DNA of 18,472 nucleotides, from assembly GCA_002427615.1 (NCBI GenBank), contig DIFH01000072.1, forward strand, positions 1 to 18,472, written 5' to 3'. Below, in pieces: positions 12,994-18,472 of this stretch; the first letter of the stretch is position 1; the number at the start of each line of letters is the position of its first letter. This stretch comes from Paludibacter sp. UBA5753 (lineage in GTDB: Bacteria; Bacteroidota; Bacteroidia; Bacteroidales; Paludibacteraceae). Both the position numbers and the translations under genes were made by a program. The notes beneath the pieces are model-generated. The model was not told the DNA's origin. It saw only the letters and a program-made list of their open reading frames with translations, and did not search any database.

Positions 12994-13683
12994 ATGCTTT
13001 TTAGTGAAAAACTTTCTGCAGGCCGACGACAATTTATTCATGCAGTATTTATTCCTGTAGTGATTTCTATCCTAATTATTTTGGTTTTCTTGCTCGAAAA
13101 AGGCATGAACTGGGATTTTCACAAAGCCGGAATTATGCCCCGTGATTTTAAATATTTAACCGGAATATTTACATACATTTTCATACATGCCGACTGGGGA
13201 CATTTAACTAACAACCTATTGTCTTTTTTAGTTTTAGGGAGTTGTTTATTTTATTTCTACAACCTGATTGCTACAAAAGTTTTGTTTTTTTCGTACATCT
13301 TAAGTGGCATATTGCTGTGGTTAATAGGCCGTGAAAACTGGCATATCGGAGCGAGCGGTTTGATATATTCAATTGCTTTCTTTCTGTTTTTCAGTGGATT
13401 GATACGAAAACACATACCGTTAATTGCTATTTCGCTTATTATCACTTTTCTGTATGGCAGCATGATTTGGCATGTTTTCCCGTGGAAAGTGAACGATCCT
13501 ATTTCGTGGGAAGGACATTTGTCCGGTGGAATCAGTGGTTTGGTACTTTCAGTCATTTACAGAAAATCAGGTCCGCAGCGCCCTGAAATTGACTGGGGCG
13601 AAGAAGATGATGACTTTGAAGAAGCCGATTCTGAATTTATTGAAGATGAAGAAAGTACGGAAGAAAAACTAAAAGTGGATTAG
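12994..13683 (+). CDS. Rhomboid-family intramembrane serine protease
   Basis: A 229-residue polytopic membrane protein. The first membrane segment is at about 17-34. The HADWGHLTNN motif follows TYIFI (66-75). The catalytic serine is in GASGLIYS, and the catalytic histidine sits in the last helix in WEGHLSGGISG; both residues of the Ser-His dyad are present, so it should be active. Rhomboids cut transmembrane helices of substrate proteins within the inner membrane; the substrate here is unknown. The C-terminal 35 residues are a cytosolic, strongly acidic tail (Glu/Asp-rich, EEDDDFEEADSEF), an unusual but not rare extension. It stands alone ahead of the helicase gene, 127 bp away, with its own promoter element. 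Confidence 0.88.
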   Translation: MLFSEKLSAGRRQFIHAVFIPVVISILIILVFLLEKGMNWDFHKAGIMPRDFKYLTGIFTYIFIHADWGHLTNNLLSFLVLGSCLFYFYNLIATKVLFFSYILSGILLWLIGRENWHIGASGLIYSIAFFLFFSGLIRKHIPLIAISLIITFLYGSMIWHVFPWKVNDPISWEGHLSGGISGLVLSVIYRKSGPQRPEIDWGEEDDDFEEADSEFIEDEESTEEKLKVD

Positions 13684-13734
13684 AAAAAAAGGCGGTTGGA
13701 ATCTCGTGCATTTTTCCTCTCCGTTTATTTTCCG

Positions 13735-13742
13735 TACCTTTG
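13735..13742 (+). promoter_or_regulatory. Promoter -7 element (TACCTTTG) for the DEAD-box helicase gene
   Basis: TACCTTTG matches TAnnTTTG and gives a leader of about 60 bases before the ATG at 13811. A long leader is common for cold-induced RNA helicase genes, but no conserved structure is recognised. The -33 region is T-rich without a clean TTTG. Confidence 0.5.
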
Positions 13743-13810
13743 CACAAAATCGTCATCCCTCAGGTTAATATATGAGCTTGTGAAAGAAGAACGGATGCGT
13801 AAAATATTCT

Positions 13811-15109
13811 ATGACATTTGAAAAATTAGATCTTATTGAGCCGATCTTAAATGCTCTCCGACACGAAGGCTATACCCAACCAACTCCTATCCAGGAAATT
13901 TCAATTCCCATTATTCTTAAAGGTCGTGATTTATTAGGATGCGCCCAAACGGGTACAGGAAAAACTGCTGCATTTGCTATTCCTATTCTGCAACAACTGA
14001 CCAATTCAGGGGTAACAAAAAGTAATCATCGTAAAATTAAAACATTAATAGTTACGCCAACCCGCGAACTTGCTATACAAATTGATGAAAGTTTTGCCAG
14101 TTACGGACGGTTTCTGAATATACGTCACACGGTAATTTTTGGCGGCGTAAATCAAAACTCACAGGTCAGTGCGCTGAAAGCAGGGGTCGACATTTTGATA
14201 GCCACACCCGGCCGGTTACTCGATTTACATAATCAGGGTTTTGTGAAACTGAACGAATTAAGCATATTTGTGCTTGACGAAGCCGACCGGATGCTTGATA
14301 TGGGTTTTATACATGACGTAAAAAAATTGATTAAACTCATTCCTGTCAAACGGCAGTCCTTGTTTTTCTCGGCCACCATGCCTGAATCTATCCGGACGCT
14401 CGCAGGTACTATCCTGACGCGTCCCGAAGAAGTGGAAGTTACTCCCGTGTCGTCCACTGCCGAAACTATCCGGCAGGAGCTTTATTATGTAGATGCCGCC
14501 AATAAAAAAGATTTATTGATTCATTTACTGAAAGATAAATCGATAGCTACGGCTTTGGTTTTTACCCGTACCAAGCACGGAGCCGATAAAATTATGCGCA
14601 TATTGGTGAAAAACCAGATTAAAGCCGAAGCTATTCATGGTAATAAATCGCAGAATGCACGCCAAAATGCGTTGAAGAATTTCAAAGAACGTACTACCCG
14701 CGTACTTGTTGCTACCGACATTGCAGCCCGCGGGATTGATATCGACGATTTGAATCTGGTTATCAATTATGATATTCCTAACATATCCGAAACTTACGTG
14801 CATAGAATCGGACGAACAGGCAGGGCCGGACTCGATGGAAAAGCCGTATCGTTTTGCGATGTAGAAGAATGCGAATATATACGCGATATTCAAAATTTGA
14901 TTTCCATTCAAATTCCTGTAGTGAAGGATCATCCTTTTCCGGCTGAAAATATGGAACCGGTTAAAGCAATAAAAAGTAAAAGTAAAGTTAAAACGCCAAG
15001 CGGCGCTAAAGACAAAGGAAAACCTGACCTGAATAAATCACAGGCGAAAAGAGCTCATAGTACCAGTTCGGAGACGACTAAAAAAGTGCTTATCCGTAAA
15101 GATTTTTAG
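13811..15109 (+). CDS. DEAD-box ATP-dependent RNA helicase, RhlE-like
   Basis: A 432-residue protein with the full set of helicase motifs in order: upstream Phe and Q motif (FEKL at 3-6; YTQPTPIQ at 21-28), I AQTGTGKT (45-52), Ia PTRELA (83-88), GG (111-112), Ib TPGR (132-135), II DEAD (156-159), III SAT (187-189), IV LVFTRTKHG (249-257), V TDIAARGID (302-310) and VI HRIGRTGRAG (331-340). It unwinds short RNA duplexes with ATP, typically in ribosome assembly or mRNA turnover. The tail from about 385 is Lys/Ser-rich and probably binds RNA non-specifically. The best match by eye is the RhlE/CsdA type. Its position directly ahead of the ribosomal protein operon fits a ribosome-related role, but rpsF has its own promoter 8 bp past this stop codon. 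Confidence 0.93.
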   Translation: MTFEKLDLIEPILNALRHEGYTQPTPIQEISIPIILKGRDLLGCAQTGTGKTAAFAIPILQQLTNSGVTKSNHRKIKTLIVTPTRELAIQIDESFASYGRFLNIRHTVIFGGVNQNSQVSALKAGVDILIATPGRLLDLHNQGFVKLNELSIFVLDEADRMLDMGFIHDVKKLIKLIPVKRQSLFFSATMPESIRTLAGTILTRPEEVEVTPVSSTAETIRQELYYVDAANKKDLLIHLLKDKSIATALVFTRTKHGADKIMRILVKNQIKAEAIHGNKSQNARQNALKNFKERTTRVLVATDIAARGIDIDDLNLVINYDIPNISETYVHRIGRTGRAGLDGKAVSFCDVEECEYIRDIQNLISIQIPVVKDHPFPAENMEPVKAIKSKSKVKTPSGAKDKGKPDLNKSQAKRAHSTSSETTKKVLIRKDF

Positions 15110-15116
15110 ATTTCAC

Positions 15117-15147
15117 TTTGCAGGTCAAATAATTATTTGTATCTTTG
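15117..15147 (+). promoter_or_regulatory. Bacteroidetes promoter of the rpsF-rpsR-rplI operon
   Basis: TTTG (15117-15120), a 19-bp spacer, then TATCTTTG (15140-15147): an essentially perfect match to the primary sigma factor consensus of Bacteroidetes. Transcription should begin around 15153, leaving a leader of roughly 45 bases before the ATG at 15199. This excludes an upstream in-frame ATG at 15145, which lies inside the -7 element. Confidence 0.85.
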
Positions 15148-15198
15148 CCCCGCTTTAATAAAATCAGAATTATAAATTTTAAAAAGTTAGTAAACAGT

Positions 15199-15549
15199 AT
15201 GTTAAATCATTATGAAACCGTTTTCATTTTAACTCCCGTTTTGTCTGATGTCCAGATGAAGGAAGCGGTAGAAAAGTTCAAAGCCATTTTGACAGAAAAT
15301 GGTGCGACAATCACCAATGAGGAGAACTGGGGCTTACGCAAATTAGCTTACCCAATTCAAAAAAAATCGACAGGTTTTTATTCGTTGCTTCAGTTCGATG
15401 CCGATCCTTCGGTCATCGCTACCTTGGAAACACAATTTCGCCGCGATGAACGCGTGCTCCGTTTCTTATCGTTCCGTTTGGACAAATATGCTTACGAGTA
15501 TGCCGAAAAAAGAAAGAATGTTAAATCTAAAGAAGTAAAGGAGAACTAA
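15199..15549 (+). CDS. rpsF: 30S ribosomal protein bS6
   Basis: A 116-residue S6 protein (MLNHYETVFILTPVLSD...) with the typical NHYETVFIL first strand and a central GLRKLAYPIQKKSTGFY strand. A charged tail ends KSKEVKEN. S6 pairs with S18 on the central domain of 16S rRNA in the 30S platform. The frame is open further upstream to an ATG at 15145, but that codon is inside the promoter, so 15199 is the start. First gene of the rpsF-rpsR-rplI operon. No primosomal or ssb gene lies between rpsF and rpsR, unlike in some other phyla. Confidence 0.95.
   Translation: MLNHYETVFILTPVLSDVQMKEAVEKFKAILTENGATITNEENWGLRKLAYPIQKKSTGFYSLLQFDADPSVIATLETQFRRDERVLRFLSFRLDKYAYEYAEKRKNVKSKEVKEN
15537..15543 (+). 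promoter_or_regulatory. Shine-Dalgarno-like site of rpsR (AAAGGAG)
   Basis: AAAGGAG lies 9 bases ahead of the rpsR ATG and overlaps the last codons of rpsF. Bacteroidetes mRNAs mostly lack such sites, so its presence at good spacing is worth noting. Confidence 0.6.
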
Positions 15550-15552
15550 AAT

Positions 15553-15822
15553 ATGGCAGCAAATAACGGAGATATCAGATACCTAACTCCACCGTCGGTA
15601 GATGTAAAAAAGAAAAAATATTGCCGTTTCAAAAAGAGCGGTATTAAATACATCGATTACAAAGATCCTGAATTTTTGAAAAAATTCTTGAACGAACAGG
15701 GAAAAATCCTTCCACGTCGCCTTACCGGTACTTCGTTGAAATATCAACGTAAAGTAGCTCAAGCAGTTAAAAGAGCACGCCATATCGCGTTGCTTCCTTA
15801 TGTAACCGATATGATGAAATAA
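15553..15822 (+). CDS. rpsR: 30S ribosomal protein bS18
   Basis: An 89-residue S18, full length, with the Bacteroidales-type N-terminus IRYLTPPSVDVKKKKYCRFK and the universally conserved core LPRRLTGTSLKYQRKVAQAV, ending LLPYVTDMMK. It binds 16S rRNA as a heterodimer with S6. It starts 3 bases after the rpsF stop codon, so it is co-transcribed and probably translated by re-initiation or from its own Shine-Dalgarno-like AAAGGAG. Confidence 0.97.
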   Translation: MAANNGDIRYLTPPSVDVKKKKYCRFKKSGIKYIDYKDPEFLKKFLNEQGKILPRRLTGTSLKYQRKVAQAVKRARHIALLPYVTDMMK

Positions 15823-15827
15823 TAAAG

Positions 15828-15833
15828 AAGGAG
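15828..15833 (+). promoter_or_regulatory. Shine-Dalgarno-like site of rplI (AAGGAG)
   Basis: AAGGAG lies 8 bases ahead of the rplI ATG in the 19-base gap after rpsR. It is the second strong site of this kind in the operon. Confidence 0.6.
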
Positions 15834-15841
15834 AAAAAAGT

Positions 15842-16285
15842 ATGGAAATTATATTGAAAGAAGACGTAATCAATCTTGGTTACAAAGGAGATATCGTTAA
15901 AGTAAAAGATGGTTACGGACGTAACTTCCTGATTCCGACAAAAAAAGCTGTTTTGGCAACCGAATCGGCTAAAAAAATGTTGGCTGAAGATTTGAAACAA
16001 CGTGCCCACAAATTGGAACGTATTAAAAACGAAGCAATTGAATTAGCTGAAAAAGTAAAAGATATAACTTTGTCTGTTGGTGCAAAAACAAGCACAACGG
16101 GTAAAATCTTCGGTGCGGTTGGTCCTATCCAAATCGCTGATGCTTTCGAAAAAGCAGGTTTTGCTGTGGATCGTAAGATAATCGTACTTAAGGAACCCGT
16201 TAAAGAAATCGGTTCGTATAAAGCTACATTAAAACTTCATAAAGAAGTAACTGTTGAAGTTGCTTTCGAAGTAGTAGCCGAATAA
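15842..16285 (+). CDS. rplI: 50S ribosomal protein bL9
   Basis: A 147-residue L9, normal length. The N-terminal rRNA-binding domain reads MEIILKEDVINLGYKGDIVK and VKDGYGRNFLIPTKKAVLAT (about 1-50). A long central helix follows (about 50-75), then the C-terminal domain with SVGAKTSTTGKIFGAVGP (79-96). L9 binds 23S rRNA at the base of the L1 stalk and reaches towards the next ribosome. Last gene of the operon, followed by terminator hairpins. Confidence 0.97.
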   Translation: MEIILKEDVINLGYKGDIVKVKDGYGRNFLIPTKKAVLATESAKKMLAEDLKQRAHKLERIKNEAIELAEKVKDITLSVGAKTSTTGKIFGAVGPIQIADAFEKAGFAVDRKIIVLKEPVKEIGSYKATLKLHKEVTVEVAFEVVAE

Positions 16286-16310
16286 GTGGTTTGCTCTTCA
16301 AAATCAAAAG

Positions 16311-16348
16311 AAAACCGGTATTCCTGGATGGGGGGTATCGGTTTTTTT
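16311..16348. terminator. Intrinsic terminator after rplI, probably bidirectional
   Basis: AAAACCGGTA pairs with TATCGGTTTT (one mismatch) around a loop of about 15 bases, followed by a run of T on the plus strand (GGTTTTTTTGG). On the minus strand the same hairpin is followed by TTTTCTTTTG, so it could also stop transcripts from the opposite side. It separates the rpsF operon from the convergent GHL10 gene. Confidence 0.75.
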
Positions 16349-16367
16349 GGTGTCTTCGGGAGACACC
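16349..16367. terminator. Second hairpin behind the rplI terminator
   Basis: GGTGTCT-tcggg-AGACACC: a perfect 7-bp stem directly after the T-run of the first terminator. It lacks its own T-run and probably acts as a backup or stabilising structure. Confidence 0.5.
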
Positions 16368-16387
16368 GAGTACCTGAAATTCAAAAA

Positions 16388-16426
16388 ATAAAGAAGGAAC
16401 AAACTATGATTTATATCCTTCTTTAT
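16388..16426 (-). terminator. Terminator of the GHL10 gene
   Basis: ATAAAGAAGGA and TCCTTCTTTAT are perfect 11-bp inverted repeats with a 17-base loop. On the minus strand the right arm runs into a T-rich stretch (TTTATTTTTTG), as expected for an intrinsic terminator of the gene that ends at 16468. Confidence 0.6.
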
Positions 16427-16467
16427 GGCAATTGCCAACTAAACTTGATTTAATCGGAAAATGATAT

Positions 16468-17991
16468 TTATAATTTACGGGTTACCCCGTAAGTCGGAAT
16501 ACTTTCGTGTTTATAACGGTTCAATGCCGTAACCACAAAAGTGTAATTCCCCTTGAATCTCTTTTCAAGTTCGCGCAGGTCGAGGCAATTTTCGGTTGTA
16601 CGCGCCACTATTGCAGCCGGATCGTCCAAATTACCAACCTTTTTACCTTTGAACGCATAAACCACATAATAAGCAATCTTACAACCACCTTCCTCTTCCA
16701 CATTGTCCCAAAGCAGGTATGCATTGTCGCCGTCTTTCAAAATCCTGATATTTTGAGGTTGTGCCGAGGGTTCGCCCACAATATTTCGATTAACCGGACA
16801 AAGCGCCGGATATTTATAATAATTATTTTGCAGACTGTCGTTTAGACCCTGTTTGTTTTGCATAAAACCTTTGGCGCTGAAAAATACTGCTCCATCTACC
16901 TGCGAATATTGTTTGTTCATATTGAGTTGACGCGCCAGTTCATTGCCTTTGCGCCAGGCGGCAGGCGCTTTCGCCTCGCCCAACTGCGATGCATAAAGGC
17001 CGATATACAGGTTTTTGCCGAATGAATTTTCGCTCCACCATTTTACTAATATTTCATAGTCTGCCACTTTTTTCCCAATTTCCCAATATAGTTGAGGTAC
17101 AACATAATCGATCGTTCCTTCTTTGAGCCATTTCAGAATATCTGCATAAAGATCGTCGTAGTTTTGTACTCCGGCGCGGGTTGCCGACCCACGCGGATCT
17201 ACACTGTCGTTGCGCCAAACGCCGAAAGGTGAAACGCCAAACTCCACCCAGGGTTTGATACTTTTGATAGTATGCTGCAACTCTGCAATAACCAGATTTA
17301 CATTATTGCGACGCCAGTCGTCTTTCTGGTTGGGCGCAAAGCCACGGGGATTGTTTTTAAATGATTTATCGTCAGGAAATTCTTCATTCTTCACCCGGTA
17401 AGGATAAAAATAATCATCGAAATGAACGGCATCAATATCATAACGTTCCACCACATCTTCCACCACACGGTTCAGAAATTCACGCGTTTCATCGAGCCCC
17501 GGATCAAAATAATATTTACCGCCGTATTTTAAAAAAAGTTCTTTGTTTTTATAATACAAATGATTTTTACTCAATATGTCAAGATTATCACTGTTTGTAA
17601 CGCGATAAGGATTAAGCCAAACATGTACTTCGATACAACGTTTATGGGCTTCTTCGATAACGAATTGCAACGGGTCGTAAAACTCTGCGGGACGAACCCC
17701 TTGCTTGCCGGTAAGCCAATGCGACCAAGGTTCGAGTGTGGAAGTATAAAACGCATCGGCTGTAGGGCGGATTTGTAGGACTATAGCGTTGATGTTGTTT
17801 TTGGCAAGCTCATCCAATATTTTACGCATCTCTTCGCGTTGCGCTTTTGGGGTGAGATTACGTTGACTGGGCCAGTCGATATTGGCCACTGTGGCTATCC
17901 ATACGGCACGCATTTCACGTTTCTTCGGCTGCGCCAGCAGGGTTGAAAATAAAGTAGTGAAAATAAGTAAAGTGAAAATCGTTTTCTGCAT
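16468..17991 (-). CDS. Exported GHL10-family glycoside hydrolase, DigH (YngK)-like
   Basis: A 507-residue exported protein. Residues 1-20 are a signal peptide (MQKTIFTLLIFTTLFSTLLA). Residues about 25-345 are the glycosyl-hydrolase-like 10 (GHL10) TIM barrel: EMRAVWIATVANIDWPS at the start, VLQIRPTADAFY (71-82), VHVWLNPYR (122-130), AVHFDDYFYPY (188-198), FGVSPFGVWR (251-260) and YVVPQLYWE (296-304). The last 95 residues look like a fibronectin III-type domain (IRILKDGDNAYLLWDN... YTFVVTALNRYKHES). The family includes E. coli DigH, which cleaves glycan strands of peptidoglycan stripped of peptides, so a cell-wall role is likely but substrate is not proven. An in-frame TTG 27 bp upstream was rejected because it is part of the promoter element TATTTTTG. 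It faces rplI across a terminator region. Confidence 0.88.
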   Translation of the reverse strand: MQKTIFTLLIFTTLFSTLLAQPKKREMRAVWIATVANIDWPSQRNLTPKAQREEMRKILDELAKNNINAIVLQIRPTADAFYTSTLEPWSHWLTGKQGVRPAEFYDPLQFVIEEAHKRCIEVHVWLNPYRVTNSDNLDILSKNHLYYKNKELFLKYGGKYYFDPGLDETREFLNRVVEDVVERYDIDAVHFDDYFYPYRVKNEEFPDDKSFKNNPRGFAPNQKDDWRRNNVNLVIAELQHTIKSIKPWVEFGVSPFGVWRNDSVDPRGSATRAGVQNYDDLYADILKWLKEGTIDYVVPQLYWEIGKKVADYEILVKWWSENSFGKNLYIGLYASQLGEAKAPAAWRKGNELARQLNMNKQYSQVDGAVFFSAKGFMQNKQGLNDSLQNNYYKYPALCPVNRNIVGEPSAQPQNIRILKDGDNAYLLWDNVEEEGGCKIAYYVVYAFKGKKVGNLDDPAAIVARTTENCLDLRELEKRFKGNYTFVVTALNRYKHESIPTYGVTRKL

Positions 17992-18015
17992 TAGATAAAA
18001 GTTATATGTTTTCTG

Positions 18016-18023
18016 CAAAAATA
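18016..18023 (-). promoter_or_regulatory. Promoter -7 element (TATTTTTG) for the GHL10 gene
   Basis: TATTTTTG on the minus strand fits TAnnTTTG, 24 bp upstream of the ATG at 17991. It decides the start, because an alternative TTG codon overlaps it. Confidence 0.5.
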
Positions 18024-18203
18024 GTAAAAAATATATTCTCTTAAAAATTTACAGATAACCCAAATTAATCTTTCATCTCGGAAGAGCAAAAAGGGAAACG
18101 TCTTTTGCATGATTATTTATCAAAAAAAATCATGGTTTTGGTATATAGAAACATGTAGTGTTATGTTAAGTTGAAAATGTCGTACTTATCATCCTACAAA
18201 CCA

Positions 18204-18242
18204 CAAAAAAAGCGGTTATACGGAACCAGCGCGGCTAACCGT
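18204..18242 (-). terminator. Terminator-like hairpin, minus strand
   Basis: On the minus strand CGGTTA...TAACCG (17-base interior) is followed by CTTTTTTTG, the pattern of an intrinsic terminator. It would end a transcript coming from right of the window. It lies inside a larger inverted-repeat block. Confidence 0.4.
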
Positions 18243-18382
18243 TTCTTTCACGGTTTGACGCAGAACAGAATAACCGTCAAAATTAGATGAACACAACACT
18301 ATGCTAATAAATCAATTCAATAAAAAATTCAGCAAAACAGGATAGAACCGGCGTCCACTCCAGGGGAATGTCCGCAGGAGAA

Positions 18383-18472
18383 GTCCGGCAGGCTTTCACC
18401 AAGCGGGGAAAGCTTGTCCGAGTGGTCTGGCAAGCTTTCACTACTTTGGGAACGGTTGTCCGAGGGGTCTGG
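18383..18472 (+). repeat. 42-bp tandem repeat, at least two units, open at the right edge
   Basis: Units start GTCCGGCAGGCTTTCACC (18383) and GTCTGGCAAGCTTTCACT (18425), and a third begins GTCTGG at 18467. Each contains GGGAA and TTGTCCGAG at matching positions. In unit 1 CTTTC and GAAAG form a short stem. The number of units cannot be seen. Confidence 0.75.

Larger units (their letters stand above)
18019..18472. other. Gene-free right edge with structured repeats
   Basis: No gene seen in the last 450 bp. It contains the end of the GHL10 promoter region, a nested inverted-repeat block (18156-18301) with a terminator-like hairpin, and the start of a 42-bp tandem repeat (18383 onward) that leaves the window. 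Confidence 0.65.

Noticed and set aside
14233..14932. Open frames antisense to the DEAD-box helicase
   Set aside because: The helicase has all motifs in order; the antisense frames show no protein features.
17992..18018. TTG start extending the GHL10 protein by nine residues
   Set aside because: The TTG is part of the -7 promoter element, and the ATG at 17991 begins directly with a proper signal peptide.

Overview
The window looks like chromosomal DNA of an anaerobic-type Bacteroidetes, most likely order Bacteroidales. Reasons: two secreted proteins with type IX secretion (Por-type) C-terminal sorting domains; a lipoprotein with acidic residues after the lipobox Cys; promoters of the Bacteroidetes form TAnnTTTG, including a near-ideal TTTG-N19-TATCTTTG ahead of rpsF; few Shine-Dalgarno sequences; an S18 protein typical of the order; and a GH57 / GT4 / glycogen-debranching cluster of the type known from Bacteroides relatives.

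Layout. (1) 1-4730 is a repeat-rich, low-gene-density stretch. It holds the possible tail of a gene, a 41-bp tandem array, several copies of a MITE-like repeat, two paralogous YCF48-type beta-propeller T9SS proteins, a frameshifted and truncated secreted-protein remnant between them, and a small lipoprotein, all on the minus strand. (2) 4731-7708 is an accessory cassette. REP hairpins lie at both edges, and a perfect 90-bp direct repeat (4641-4730 and 7788-7877) flanks it; the second copy carries the last codon and stop of the GH57 gene. It contains two remnants of a REP-associated tyrosine transposase (RAYT), a protein with a possible uracil-DNA-glycosylase-like fold, a soluble FtsK-type DNA motor, and the C-terminal stub of a WYL-domain regulator cut off at a REP element. 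(3) 7872-12601 (minus) is an alpha-glucan module: GH57 amylase-like protein, GT4 glycosyltransferase and glycogen debranching enzyme, the last two abutting with no gap. (4) 12994-16285 (plus) holds housekeeping genes: rhomboid protease, DEAD-box RNA helicase, and the rpsF-rpsR-rplI operon, followed by terminators. (5) 16468-17991 (minus) encodes an exported GHL10/DigH-like glycoside hydrolase. (6) The right edge is non-coding, with nested hairpins and the start of a 42-bp tandem repeat that runs off the window.

How they fit together. The amylase-like protein, glycosyltransferase and debranching enzyme would act on intracellular or periplasmic glycogen/maltodextrin. The ribosomal operon and helicase are standard growth genes. 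The most interesting part is the REP-bounded cassette: an orphan FtsK motor next to an unassigned possibly DNA-acting protein, downstream of a broken WYL regulator, which resembles the makeup of mobile defence islands. That functional reading is inference; the repeats, remnants and cassette borders are visible in the sequence.
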